From Geobacter sp. (GTDB taxonomy: Bacteria; Desulfobacterota; Desulfuromonadia; Geobacterales; Pseudopelobacteraceae): a stretch of DNA of 64,000 nt. The notes below the pieces were generated by a model, which worked only from the letters and a program-made list of their open reading frames with translations, did no database searches and was not told where the DNA came from. Of the stretch, positions 8,913-17,706 are shown one piece after another (the first letter of the stretch is position 1; each line of letters starts with the position of its first letter). Made by a program: the position numbers and the translations under genes. The DNA is taken from positions 1-64,000 of the forward strand of contig VFJW01000070.1 in the NCBI GenBank assembly GCA_009885845.1, given 5' to 3'.

Positions 8913-9827
8913 ATGAGCATTGTTGTTGTCGGCACCGTGGCATTTGATACGGTTGAAACCCCCTTCGGACGGGGAGAAAACGTTCTTGGGGGCTCGGCCA
9001 CTTATTTCTCAACCTCGGCGAGTTTTTTTACTGATGTGTCTCTGGTGGCAGTTGTTGGGGAAGATTTCCCGGAAGAACACGTTTCTTTTCTGCAGGGTCG
9101 CAATATCGATACCACCGGACTTCAGCGCATCCCCGGCAAAACATTTCACTGGAGCGGGCGCTATGGCTACGATCTGAATGAAGCCCAGACACTCGATACA
9201 CAGCTTAATGTGCTAATGGATTTTCAACCGGAACTGCCGGATTCGTACCGCGATGCCGAATATCTCTTTCTGGCCAATATCGACCCCGATCTGCAGATGA
9301 AGGTTCTGGAACAGGTCCGGAAACCAAAACTTGTGGCGTGTGACACTATGAACTTCTGGATATCCTCCAAGCCGGAAGCCCTGAAGAAGGTTCTTCAGAA
9401 AGTTGATATTGTTGTCATCAACGAAGGTGAGGCGCGACAGTTTACCGGAGAAGCCAACCTGGTCAAGGCCGCCCGGCAGATCATTGCTCTCGGCTGCAAA
9501 CGGCTGGTTATCAAACGGGGAGAGTACGGTGTTCTGATGTTCACCGCCGACACGGTTTTTGCCGCGCCTGCCTATCCGCTGGAAGAGGTGTTCGATCCGA
9601 CCGGTGCGGGAGACACATTTGCAGGCGGCTTTATGGGCTGTCTGGCAAAAACAGGAGATCTTTCGGAGGAGGGGCTGCGTCAGGCAATCGTTTTCGGCAG
9701 TGTTATGGCCTCTTTCAATGTTGAGGATTTCAGCCTTAACCGCATGAAGCGACTTGAATATGAAGAGATACAGGCACGGTACGGTACATTCAAAGCACTT
9801 ACACGTTTCGGTGATATCACTTTCTAA
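8913..9827 (+). CDS. PfkB-family sugar/nucleoside kinase
   Basis: The 304-residue protein has both PfkB signatures: the N-terminal Gly-rich region (VLGGSATYFSTSASFF) and the C-terminal ATP/anion-hole motif DPTGAGDTFAGGF with the catalytic aspartate. The substrate cannot be read from the sequence; ribokinase, adenosine kinase and similar activities all occur in this family. A good Shine-Dalgarno (AGGAGA) sits 8-9 bases before ATG. The gene is separated by 107 bp from tolC and probably has its own promoter (TTGACT, 17-base spacer, TACGTT at about 8856-8884). Confidence 0.88.
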   Translation: MSIVVVGTVAFDTVETPFGRGENVLGGSATYFSTSASFFTDVSLVAVVGEDFPEEHVSFLQGRNIDTTGLQRIPGKTFHWSGRYGYDLNEAQTLDTQLNVLMDFQPELPDSYRDAEYLFLANIDPDLQMKVLEQVRKPKLVACDTMNFWISSKPEALKKVLQKVDIVVINEGEARQFTGEANLVKAARQIIALGCKRLVIKRGEYGVLMFTADTVFAAPAYPLEEVFDPTGAGDTFAGGFMGCLAKTGDLSEEGLRQAIVFGSVMASFNVEDFSLNRMKRLEYEEIQARYGTFKALTRFGDITF

Positions 9828-9924
9828 TAATCAGGCGTATTGTACGCCCTCCGGTGGCATGTCAGTTTTGCAGTACCGGCTCACATTGTGTACTTCTACG
9901 ACGCAAAGAGTATGAGTGGTCTAC

Positions 9925-10689
9925 ATGAAAAACCGTATCAATTCCATAGCAGTACTGTTTCTGCTCCTGAGCGCTTTCGGGTGCGTCACTGTTGCTCGTG
10001 GTCCGGGTGACTCCAAGCCAAATCCGGCGTCTTATCATTATCAAATGGGGCTTTCTTTTCTTGGGGAGCGCAATTATTCCTCGGCTCTATTTGAACTGAC
10101 AGAGGCCGAGAAACTTGATCCCGAGAATCCGGATGTACTCTATAATCTCGGACTCGCTTTTATCGGCAAAAAACGTGCTGACCTTGCTGAGGCAAAGTTT
10201 TTAAAAGCGATTCTTCTGAAACCGAACTATTCTGTCGCCCGCAACGATCTGGGGGTCGCGTATCTTGATCTGAAACGCTGGGATAGCGCCATTCAGCAGT
10301 TCAAAATCGTGAAGGATGACCTTTTTTACGATAACAATGAAAATGCTACCATTAATCTGGGACTGGCCTATCTGGGAAAAGGTGATTATCTCAAGGCTCT
10401 GGAAGAATTGCAGAGTGTCGCGGCTTTGAATCCACGCAATCCTATCGTGCGGCTTTATCTCGGTCGGGTATGGTTTGCAATGGATAAAAGCGAGCAGGCA
10501 ATTGTTGAATATACCAAGGCGCTCGAGATTTATCGCGATTATGGAGCAGCCTACTATTACCTGGGTCAGGCACAGCTTAAGCTGAACAGGATTAATGCTG
10601 CCCGGACGTCGTTCAAAGAGGCGGTGCGATTCATTCCGGAAAGTGAACTTGGCCGCGCAGCACTGGGATACCTGGAGCTTCTCAAATGA
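9925..10689 (+). CDS. TPR-repeat lipoprotein, PilF/PilW-like
   Basis: The protein (254 aa) begins with a lipoprotein signal (LLLLSAFGC) and contains about six tetratricopeptide repeats (for example SALFELTEAEKLDPENPDVLYNLG and KFLKAILLKPNYSVARNDLG). Length and layout match the PilF/PilW outer-membrane lipoproteins that help type IV pilus secretin assembly, but no pilus genes are nearby, so that role is only a possibility. ATG 9925 is chosen over GTG 9916. Its stop overlaps the start of the RodZ-like gene by 4 bp (ATGA), so the two are coupled. Confidence 0.82.
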   Translation: MKNRINSIAVLFLLLSAFGCVTVARGPGDSKPNPASYHYQMGLSFLGERNYSSALFELTEAEKLDPENPDVLYNLGLAFIGKKRADLAEAKFLKAILLKPNYSVARNDLGVAYLDLKRWDSAIQQFKIVKDDLFYDNNENATINLGLAYLGKGDYLKALEELQSVAALNPRNPIVRLYLGRVWFAMDKSEQAIVEYTKALEIYRDYGAAYYYLGQAQLKLNRINAARTSFKEAVRFIPESELGRAALGYLELLK

Positions 10690-11561
10690 GTGAGTTCAGG
10701 GCATCAAATTCGGCTTCAACATCGCCGGAAATGCTCAAAGATTCGCCGGGAGCAATTCTTCGCCGGTGCCGCGAATTTCATGGGATTACACTCGAAGAAG
10801 CCTCGGAAACCACAAAAATCGGCATTTCTCACCTGAAAGCACTGGAAGACGACCAGATTCGTGAATTTGCCAATCAGGCCTACCTCAAGGGGTTTCTACG
10901 CATCTACGCCACGTACCTCGGCCTGAATTCAGACGATGTAGCACGGATGTACGACAAGCTTTTCGGCGTTCCAAGTGCCAAAGCAGACACTGCCCGTTCT
11001 TCAACTGATTCTTCCCGACCGCGGCATCGCTTTTTCCCCCTCAAAAAGCTGCTGTTCCCGGCGCTGTTGCTTGCTCTGATACTGATCACTGCGACCTTCT
11101 TCAAGCTTCCTCCAGCGCCCCTTGTACGTCAACCGCAACCGGCGGCAGTCGCCTTACCACCCGTACAAATCAGTGCCGTCCAGATGGTGCAAAGCTCCGT
11201 TCGGGTCAGGAAGGTAGAACGGGACTCTTTGCTTCCAAACTCAGAAAAACATTCAGCAGAGTTGCAGAACACTGAAAAACCAGCAACTTCAAAACGGTCG
11301 ACAGAAGTGACCAGAGGGTTCATTCTTAAAATTATGGTGACCCAGAACGGCACACTGACAGCGACTGTTGATGGGTCCGGAGCTCAACGATATGAACTTG
11401 CTATCGGAGATATCATTGAGTGGAAGGCGGGGAAAAAAGTCACTCTGGAATTGAGCAATGCCGGTGGCGTTGAAGTCGAGTTGAACGGCACGCCTTATAA
11501 ACCGCTCGGACCTCTCGGCAAGCCGGCTTACATCGAACTTGATGCCGATGGTGTCAAATAG
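10686..11561 (+). CDS. RodZ-like membrane protein with cytoplasmic HTH domain
   Basis: Domain order is that of RodZ: a cytoplasmic helix-turn-helix at residues 15-85 (GAILRRCREFHGITLEEASETTKI ... YLKGFLRIYATYLGL), a charged linker, one transmembrane helix (about 120-138, LLFPALLLALILITATFF), a Pro/Gln-rich periplasmic linker and a C-terminal DUF4115 beta domain. RodZ links MreB to cell-wall synthesis, and related proteins also occur in pilus gene clusters. The gene overlaps the TPR lipoprotein gene by 4 bp, so they are probably expressed together. Confidence 0.82.
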   Translation: MSEFRASNSASTSPEMLKDSPGAILRRCREFHGITLEEASETTKIGISHLKALEDDQIREFANQAYLKGFLRIYATYLGLNSDDVARMYDKLFGVPSAKADTARSSTDSSRPRHRFFPLKKLLFPALLLALILITATFFKLPPAPLVRQPQPAAVALPPVQISAVQMVQSSVRVRKVERDSLLPNSEKHSAELQNTEKPATSKRSTEVTRGFILKIMVTQNGTLTATVDGSGAQRYELAIGDIIEWKAGKKVTLELSNAGGVEVELNGTPYKPLGPLGKPAYIELDADGVK

Positions 11562-11628
11562 TTTCTCGTCAACGATTCCTTATGTCCTGCGTTCCCTTTT
11601 CCGCCCCGTATAAATAAATTTCCTGGTC

Positions 11629-11656
11629 TTGACACTCCGCCGCGCCATGTTACACT
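11629..11656 (+). promoter_or_regulatory. Promoter of the single-domain response regulator
   Basis: TTGACA (11629-11634), a 16-base spacer and TACACT (11651-11656). The predicted start of transcription is near 11663, downstream of an apparent in-frame TTG at 11629, which therefore cannot be the real translation start. Confidence 0.6.
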
Positions 11657-11688
11657 TCCTGTACTTCAAACCGTGCAGGAGCATCAGA

Positions 11689-12063
11689 GTGACCCTGGGA
11701 TCAAAAAGAATATTGATTGTGGATGACGAGGAGAACGCACGGGTTGCGCTTTCAAAGATTCTTACTCACGAAGGATATGATGTCCTTTCAGCTAAAAATG
11801 GAGTGGAAGCTCTCAATTGCCTGCGCAGCAAAGATGTGGAACTGATTATTACCGATCTTAATATGCCGGAGATGAATGGATTGGTGTTTTTGCGCGAGCT
11901 CAACCGCAGCCACCCGGCCAGCAGAGTCATCATGATCACCGCGTACGGAGAAGTTGAATCGTATATTGAGGCCATGACTCTGGGCGCTTTTGAATACATC
12001 AACAAACCGGTCAAATATGACGAGCTTAAAAAAGTCATCAACAAGATTTTCAAAGTCGTCTGA
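11689..12063 (+). CDS. Single-domain response regulator (CheY-like receiver)
   Basis: A 124-residue receiver domain with the acidic pair in IVDDEE, the phospho-acceptor aspartate in LIITDLNMPEMNG, the conserved Thr in MITAYG and the Lys in INKPVK. There is no output domain, so it acts by protein contact or phosphotransfer. GTG 11689 is taken as start because CAGGAG lies about 10 bases upstream and because the promoter hexamers overlap any earlier start. It precedes a universal stress protein and a receiver-kinase hybrid, with which it may share a signalling pathway. Confidence 0.88.
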   Translation: MTLGSKRILIVDDEENARVALSKILTHEGYDVLSAKNGVEALNCLRSKDVELIITDLNMPEMNGLVFLRELNRSHPASRVIMITAYGEVESYIEAMTLGAFEYINKPVKYDELKKVINKIFKVV

Positions 12064-12122
12064 ACAGGCCGGTTCGTCAAATATACGTATACTCATATGT
12101 ATCAGAACAGGGAGGATTTAGT

Positions 12123-12572
12123 ATGAAACCATTCACAAGAATATTGGCAGCCATTGATTTTTCTGAAAGTTCCGAATGCGCTTTTGACTATGCTCTGACA
12201 CTGGCAACTCAATTTGATGCTGAACTTACAATTATTCATGTCATCAATGAACCGGTTGATTTGCGTGGGTTCTATGTGCCGCATATTTCTTTTGAGCAGC
12301 TTGAAAAAGAGATCGAGGAAAGTGCTGTTGCCATGATGGGAACGTTCTGCAGTTCAAAATTGGGAACGTTTTCAAATTACAAGTCAGCAATCGTTACCGG
12401 CATCCCCTATGACGAAATCACGTCTGCCGCTGCCAGAATCGATGCGTCGTTGATCGTTATGGGCACTCATGGCCGAACCGGACTTGACCATCTCCTGTTC
12501 GGCAGTACGGCAGAACGGGTTGTCCGTGCTGCTTCCTGTCCGGTTCTGACGGTCAGGCTCCCGGCAGCTTAA
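12123..12572 (+). CDS. Universal stress protein, UspA family
   Basis: The 149-residue protein has the complete Usp fold: ILAAIDFSESSECAFDYAL at the N-terminus and the ATP-binding G-x2-G-x9-G-S/T motif at the C-terminus (GTHGRTGLDHLLFGST), so it belongs to the nucleotide-binding branch. GGAGGA precedes the ATG by 8 bases. It lies between a CheY-like gene and a receiver-kinase gene, all in one direction with gaps of 40-60 bp, which suggests a stress-signalling group. The particular stress cannot be read from sequence. Confidence 0.93.
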   Translation: MKPFTRILAAIDFSESSECAFDYALTLATQFDAELTIIHVINEPVDLRGFYVPHISFEQLEKEIEESAVAMMGTFCSSKLGTFSNYKSAIVTGIPYDEITSAAARIDASLIVMGTHGRTGLDHLLFGSTAERVVRAASCPVLTVRLPAA

Positions 12573-12612
12573 AGGAGAATCCGGGAAATGACATGAAAAG
12601 AGCTCTGCAATC

Positions 12613-13803
12613 ATGCTGACAGAATCAGAATTATCCGGCCCAAAAAAAACAGTCGTTATTATTGATGACGACAGGAATATCCTTGAACTGACCTCTCTGA
12701 TACTTGCAAGGAGCGGTTTTCAACCGTATGTGACTGATCGTGTCCACGAAGGTTTTGAATTTATTTCCCGTTATTCTCCGGAATTGGTGCTGCTCGACTA
12801 TATGATGCCGGATATGGATGGGCTCTCTGCTCTTCAACAGATCAAAAACCGGTTTCCTGATACATACGTCGTAATGTTCACCGGCAGAGGAAACGAGGAA
12901 ATCGCGGTTGAATTGATGAAAAGCGGCGCTTCAGAATATATTCTCAAACCGTTTAATAATCGCAATCTTGTCGAACGACTCGAAAATGTGCTGAGAATCC
13001 GGGAAATTGAGCTTCACAACCGCGATCTGCAGAAACAACAGGAACACTTGCTTTCTGAAATTGAACAATGGAACCTGGAACTCCAGAAGCGGGTACGTGA
13101 AAAATCAGAATCGCTTCAAAATGCCCAGAAAGAGATCGCCCAATCTGAAAAACTTGCGGCGATGGGCTATCTTTCAGCGGGCATGGCTCACGAAATTCGC
13201 AATCCACTCAACTCCATCTCTCTGTTTGTCCAACTCATGCGCCAGACAACGACTGAGCCGGAGCAACTTGAGCACCAGGCAAAAATTTTGAAAGAGGTTG
13301 ACCGGATAGACTCTATTATCCGGAAATTACTTGATGCCTCCCGGCGGACACGCGTCATCTCCTCAAAAGTGCAGATTAATCAGGTAATTGATAACGCCAT
13401 AGAAGCCTTTTTACCTCAGATAGAGAACAGAAAAATTGATGTTGATCGCCTGTATCACTGCATACCGCCCCCCATTACCGCCGACCCGACCGAGCTGGAA
13501 CAGATATTTACTAATCTGTTTTTGAACGCTCTTGACGCCATGGGTCATGGTGGTCGCCTGGCTATTGAGGTTTTTGAAAAAGATGGTCATGTGGTCGTCA
13601 GGGTAAGTGACAGCGGTACCGGAATTGCTGAGGACGCACTCTCCAGCATATTTGAGCCTTTTTTCAGCACAAAAAACCGCGGGATTGGAATGGGTCTGCC
13701 GGTTGCTCAACGGATAACCCGAATGTACGAAGGGAAAATGGAGGTTGAGCACTCTTCTCCGGTGGGAACCACATTCCGGCTTGAATTCCCGGTCTCTTCC
13801 TGA
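12613..13803 (+). CDS. Receiver-histidine kinase hybrid
   Basis: Domains in order: an N-terminal receiver (residues 10-125; phospho-Asp in LVLLDYMMPDMDG), a coiled-coil linker (about 130-185), a HisKA dimerisation domain with the phospho-His in GMAHEIRNPLNS (about residue 195), and a HATPase_c domain with the N box (FTNLFLNALDAM), the G1 box (DSGTGI) and the G2 box (GIGMGLPV). No transmembrane or sensor domain is present, so it is cytoplasmic and probably responds through phosphorylation of its own receiver. A likely partner is the receiver protein encoded 80 bp downstream. Confidence 0.93.
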   Translation: MLTESELSGPKKTVVIIDDDRNILELTSLILARSGFQPYVTDRVHEGFEFISRYSPELVLLDYMMPDMDGLSALQQIKNRFPDTYVVMFTGRGNEEIAVELMKSGASEYILKPFNNRNLVERLENVLRIREIELHNRDLQKQQEHLLSEIEQWNLELQKRVREKSESLQNAQKEIAQSEKLAAMGYLSAGMAHEIRNPLNSISLFVQLMRQTTTEPEQLEHQAKILKEVDRIDSIIRKLLDASRRTRVISSKVQINQVIDNAIEAFLPQIENRKIDVDRLYHCIPPPITADPTELEQIFTNLFLNALDAMGHGGRLAIEVFEKDGHVVVRVSDSGTGIAEDALSSIFEPFFSTKNRGIGMGLPVAQRITRMYEGKMEVEHSSPVGTTFRLEFPVSS

Positions 13804-13883
13804 AAAAATCTCCCTTTCTTTTATTGGATGAGGTGGTGTACTATACCACACCTATGAAAAACCTCCCTTAAACTGTGTGTGCC

Positions 13884-14282
13884 ATGCCAGAACCGCTCAA
13901 AAAAATTCTTATAATCGATGATGATCCGTTTTTTCTGAAAGTGCTGACCGACCAGTTCAGTGAGAACGGATTTACCGTGTTTAACGCCAATGACGGCATT
14001 GAAGGGGTAAAGACGTACCTTGAAACAACTCCTGATGTTGTCATCTCTGACCTGGTCATGCCCCGTATGGGAGGAGTCAGCACCTGCATGGAAATCAACC
14101 GACTGGCCGGAGATTCACCTCCGGTAATTGTTCTATTGACTTCTATGTTTCAGGAAACACCCCATGAACATGACGCTCCTGAAATGGGCGCCAAGATCCA
14201 TATCCCGAAGTCCACCCGCCCGGTTGATATCGTAATCATTGTTGAGCAAATTCTGGATCGCGAAAAATACCAACAGAACTGA
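13884..14282 (+). CDS. Single-domain response regulator
   Basis: A 132-residue receiver with DDD at the acidic pocket, the phospho-Asp in VVISDLVMPRMGG, a Thr-Ser pair in LLTSMF and Lys in IPKST. The helix-4/beta-5 region is extended by an acidic insert (HEHDAPEMGAK), so the output face differs from plain CheY. No output domain is present. ATG 13884 is used; GTG 13875 is an alternative and no clear ribosome site supports either. It follows the receiver-kinase hybrid and is its probable phosphorylation partner. Confidence 0.82.
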   Translation: MPEPLKKILIIDDDPFFLKVLTDQFSENGFTVFNANDGIEGVKTYLETTPDVVISDLVMPRMGGVSTCMEINRLAGDSPPVIVLLTSMFQETPHEHDAPEMGAKIHIPKSTRPVDIVIIVEQILDREKYQQN

Positions 14283-14286
14283 ATGC

Positions 14287-15879
14287 ATGCCTTTTATCTA
14301 TCGTAATCTTTCCCTCGCCGCCCATGATCGTGATGAAGCCCTGCCTGCATTGCTGGCCGCTAAACTTTCCGTTCCGCTTACGCACGTGCACGATGTCCGC
14401 ATCCTTCGCAAAGCGATAGACGCCCGCAAAAAGCCGCACATCAAAATGGTCTATACTCTCTCTTTTTCTGCAGATGATACAATCAGAATGCGTCTGGAGA
14501 GTGATCCGGCAGTTGAGTGGCGTGAGGACAAACCTTCCCCGGCTCCGGTGCAGATTCAGTCATTCAAACGCATTGTCATTGTCGGAAGCGGTCCGGCAGG
14601 ACTGTTTACCGCACTGCGACTGGCAGAGTATGGCCTGACAGCAACAATTGTTGAACGGGGTGAACCGGTAGAACAGCGGGCACTCTCCGTCCAGCGTTTC
14701 TGGAATGAGGGTGTTCTGAACCTTGAATCCAATGTCCAGTTTGGTGAGGGGGGAGCCGGCACATTTTCAGACGGCAAGCTGACCTGCCGCTCCAAAGATC
14801 CCCTGATGTCATGGGTACTGGAACAGTTGGCGGTTTTCGGTGCCCAGCCTGAGGTGCGATATCTGGCCAAGCCACACATCGGCACTGATCGCTTGAGGAC
14901 TGTAATTAGTGCCATCCGGCGGAAGCTTCTTGAAAGGGGCTTTTCGGTCCGCTTTGGCTGTCGCATGACCAATATGAGTATCAATGATGGCCGTATTACA
15001 GCTGTGACTCTGAACGATGTGGATGAAATTCCGTGTGATCACCTGATTCTGGCCAGCGGGCATAGTGCCCGTGATACCTATGAATTGCTTGAACGGCGGA
15101 ATGTTCCGCTGCTGCGAAAACCGTTTGCAATGGGGTTGAGGGTTGAACACCCTCAGGAACTGATCAACCGCATCCAGTATGGCAGCCCGAAACAGCCGGG
15201 CCTTCCTGCCGCTGACTACGCGGTAGCCTGGAACAACCATTCAACCGGGCGCAGTGCGTACTCTTTCTGCATGTGTCCAGGCGGCGTGGTGGTCGGCGGG
15301 GCATCCGAAGAGGGGGGCGTGGTGACTAACGGCATGAGCGGCCAGTTGCGTAATTCCCCCTACGCCAATAGTGCTCTAGTAGTCAATGTCCGCGAGGAGG
15401 ATTTTGACGGCCTCGGACCTCTGGCAGGGGTTCGACTGCAGCGGAAGTGGGAGCAGCGGGCGTATGAACTGGGGGGAGGAGGATATCGGGCTCCGGCTCA
15501 GAGCCTGCTCGATTTTTTGCGGCTTCCAGGGAAAGGTGCTGCCAGAACGAGTTACCGTCCGGGAATCTGCGAGACGGAACTGGATTCGGTACTGCCTTCC
15601 TTTATCATTGATACACTGCGGGAAGGGATTGCCGATTTCGGACGGAAGTTGAAGGGTTTTGTGACCGCGGAAGCAACTCTGGTCGGAATTGAATCCCGCA
15701 CCTCGTCTCCGGTGCGCATTCCACGCGACAGCAACTTTGAGTCAATCGGCGTCAAAGGTTTGTACCCGGCCGGCGAAGGTGCCGGTTATGCCGGCGGCAT
15801 CATGAGTTCCGCCGTTGATGGTGCCAGAATAGCAGATACTATTGCAGAGCGATTACGCCAGCCTGTCCCTCCTGGCTGA
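14287..15879 (+). CDS. FAD-dependent dehydrogenase (COG2509-like)
   Basis: The protein (530 aa) has an N-terminal 90-residue domain, then a Rossmann FAD site (IVIVGSGPAGLFTALRLAEYG, about residues 98-118), a second glycine-rich segment (FGEGGAGTFSDGKLTCR) and a C-terminal FAD-contact motif (GLYPAGEGAGYAGGI). This layout matches the widely conserved uncharacterised dehydrogenases of COG2509; their substrate is unknown to me. ATG 14287 lies just past the preceding stop, leaving no room for an earlier start with its own site. Its 3' end overlaps the convergent hemerythrin gene by 41 bp. Confidence 0.82.
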   Translation: MPFIYRNLSLAAHDRDEALPALLAAKLSVPLTHVHDVRILRKAIDARKKPHIKMVYTLSFSADDTIRMRLESDPAVEWREDKPSPAPVQIQSFKRIVIVGSGPAGLFTALRLAEYGLTATIVERGEPVEQRALSVQRFWNEGVLNLESNVQFGEGGAGTFSDGKLTCRSKDPLMSWVLEQLAVFGAQPEVRYLAKPHIGTDRLRTVISAIRRKLLERGFSVRFGCRMTNMSINDGRITAVTLNDVDEIPCDHLILASGHSARDTYELLERRNVPLLRKPFAMGLRVEHPQELINRIQYGSPKQPGLPAADYAVAWNNHSTGRSAYSFCMCPGGVVVGGASEEGGVVTNGMSGQLRNSPYANSALVVNVREEDFDGLGPLAGVRLQRKWEQRAYELGGGGYRAPAQSLLDFLRLPGKGAARTSYRPGICETELDSVLPSFIIDTLREGIADFGRKLKGFVTAEATLVGIESRTSSPVRIPRDSNFESIGVKGLYPAGEGAGYAGGIMSSAVDGARIADTIAERLRQPVPPG

Positions 15880-16261
15880 CAAACCGCATGTCCCTCCGAT
15901 CAGTTCCTATAATGTGGTCGACAAGCCACTCCACCAAAAAATTCAGAACACCCTCGCCAATATTGTGCCCGGCGGCAAAGCTGGCCTGCATATCAAGCAC
16001 TCGTGAGACAAACAGGTCATGCTCCCTACGGTGCTCTGCCAATCCTGGATAATTACAGGAGAGCAGCATCCGTTCCTCCTCACTGAAATGCACATCTACA
16101 TAGGTAATCAGATTTATAATCATCTCTTCAACCTTTTCATTGACATCACCCTGAGAAACGGCATCGCTCAGAGAGTTGATCCAGCCAAACAGCACCTGGT
16201 GCTGCCGGTCAATCGAAGGAATACCAAGCGCAATTTTGTCGTCCCATTCAAAAAGTGCCAT
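15839..16261 (-). CDS. Bacteriohemerythrin (O2-binding di-iron protein)
   Basis: The 140-residue protein keeps the ligand set of a di-iron hemerythrin: His in SIDRQHQ, His and Glu in VHFSEEE, two His in HRREHD, and His/Asp in VDHIIGTD. Such proteins bind O2 reversibly and in anaerobes are thought to store, sense or detoxify oxygen. GAGGAG lies 7 bases before ATG 16261, which is preferred over ATG 16276, a codon overlapping the stop of the upstream protease gene. It overlaps the convergent FAD dehydrogenase gene by 41 bp at the 3' end. Confidence 0.92.
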   Translation of the reverse strand: MALFEWDDKIALGIPSIDRQHQVLFGWINSLSDAVSQGDVNEKVEEMIINLITYVDVHFSEEERMLLSCNYPGLAEHRREHDLFVSRVLDMQASFAAGHNIGEGVLNFLVEWLVDHIIGTDRRDMRFVSQEGQAGVIALQ

Positions 16262-16275
16262 GCTGCTTCTCCTCA

Positions 16276-17706
16276 TCAGGGTTTGGGAATATTCAGCTTC
16301 AGGTCCAGCTCTTTCACGACACCCAGTGTTGCCAGAGGTTGGTCAAATTTAGCCGCATCTCCGACAACTACCAGCTTAAACGCGTCCGGGTGCAGGTATT
16401 TTTTTGCTGCATTCAACACATCCATCTTGGTCACTTTGGCAATGTTGTCGCGGTACTTTTCAAGGTAACCGTCAGGATAGCCGTAATACTCAAGCCGGGC
16501 TCGCTGGGTAACGATTGAAGATGGGCTGGTGAAACCGAACATGAATGAGTTAATCATGTATTCCCGGGCCGCATTCAGCTCCCCGTCGCTGACCGGTTCT
16601 ACGGTCAGTCCGGTAATAATGTTTTTCATCAAATTGATCGTTTTAACGGTCGATTCCGCCTTCGTTTCTGTCTCGGCAACAAAGCTGCCGGTAAAGCGAC
16701 GACCGATGTCGAAGCGGCTCCCGACGCTGTATGCCAGTCCCTGGTTAGTACGTATTTCCGTTGTCAGGCGTGAGGTAAAGCTCCCTCCCAGAATATAATC
16801 CAGAATGCGCACGGCGTAAATATCAGGAGTGTCCTTATTCAACCCCAGATGGCCCATGCGTATGACTGTCTGATTAACCTCTTTTTTCCCGTAGAGCAGT
16901 TCCGCCTGAAACTGCTGATCCGGCTGGGACACTTCCGGTAACAGCAGGGCAGCACCTCTTTTTTCCGGTGCAAAGGTTGCGTTAAGCTCCTTAAGCAGAG
17001 CGGTCCGGTCAAAGTCACCTGAAACGGCCAGAATCATGTTGTCTAATCGGTAAAAGGTGCGATGATAATCAACCAGGTCTTTGCGGGTTATGGAACTGAT
17101 CGAATCGAAGGTCGTGATTACGCCCAACGGGTGGCCGGCATATATGGCCCGACTTATCTCTCTCCCGGCTATTTCCTTGGGGTCATCATTCTGACGCCGC
17201 AGGCCTTCAACCGCCTGTCCGCGAAATAGTTCAATACGGGCATCGCTGAAGTCAGGGCGCAACAGAATGTTACTGAAAAGCTGCAGCGTCCGGCTGAAAT
17301 TCTTTTTCAGAGCCGTCAGCGAGACCGTTCCCATATCACTACCGATGCCGCTTTCAACTGACGAAGCCATGAATTCGAGTTCATCATCCAACTGCTCTGA
17401 AGCCACACCACCGGCACCGCCGCTACGCATCACACTCCCGGCCATGCCGGACAGGCCCGATTTCGCGGCTGGTTCATACACAGAACCGACTCGAACCATT
17501 GCAGTCATGTTGATAATCGGGAGTTCGGTATCGCGCAGGAGATAGACCGGAATTCCGCACTCCAGAACAACTCGTTCAGCCTGAGGAATCTGAAAGTTCA
17601 ATTCGGGGAAAGTCATCGTCCGGGGGTTTGCTGCCGTTTGAACTGCGCTGCAACCCGAGGTGATTATGGTAACCAGTAGAGAGATGGAAAGGAGAAGCGT
17701 TCTCAT
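16276..17706 (-). CDS. M16-family peptidase-like lipoprotein lacking the zinc site
   Basis: The 476-residue protein starts with a lipoprotein signal (ITSGC) and has the M16 fold (VYLLRDTELPIINMTAMVRVGS, later GHPLGV and GSFTSRLTTEIRTNQGLAYSVGS). Where active M16 enzymes have HxxEH, it reads GLSGMAGSVMRSGG, so the zinc ligands are gone. This is the typical non-catalytic partner of a two-subunit periplasmic M16 protease. Its start overlaps by 4 bp the stop of the catalytic M16 gene upstream, so the two subunits should be made together. Confidence 0.88.
   Translation of the reverse strand: MRTLLLSISLLVTIITSGCSAVQTAANPRTMTFPELNFQIPQAERVVLECGIPVYLLRDTELPIINMTAMVRVGSVYEPAAKSGLSGMAGSVMRSGGAGGVASEQLDDELEFMASSVESGIGSDMGTVSLTALKKNFSRTLQLFSNILLRPDFSDARIELFRGQAVEGLRRQNDDPKEIAGREISRAIYAGHPLGVITTFDSISSITRKDLVDYHRTFYRLDNMILAVSGDFDRTALLKELNATFAPEKRGAALLLPEVSQPDQQFQAELLYGKKEVNQTVIRMGHLGLNKDTPDIYAVRILDYILGGSFTSRLTTEIRTNQGLAYSVGSRFDIGRRFTGSFVAETETKAESTVKTINLMKNIITGLTVEPVSDGELNAAREYMINSFMFGFTSPSSIVTQRARLEYYGYPDGYLEKYRDNIAKVTKMDVLNAAKKYLHPDAFKLVVVGDAAKFDQPLATLGVVKELDLKLNIPKP

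Noticed and set aside
11629-11688. Longer N-terminus of the response regulator starting at TTG 11629
   Set aside because: The TTG is part of the -35 hexamer and the transcription start is predicted downstream; GTG 11689 has its own ribosome site.
13840-13862. GGTGGTGTA/TACCACACC operator before the response regulator at 13884
   Set aside because: The arms do not pair exactly (three central mismatches) and no promoter hexamers fit around them.
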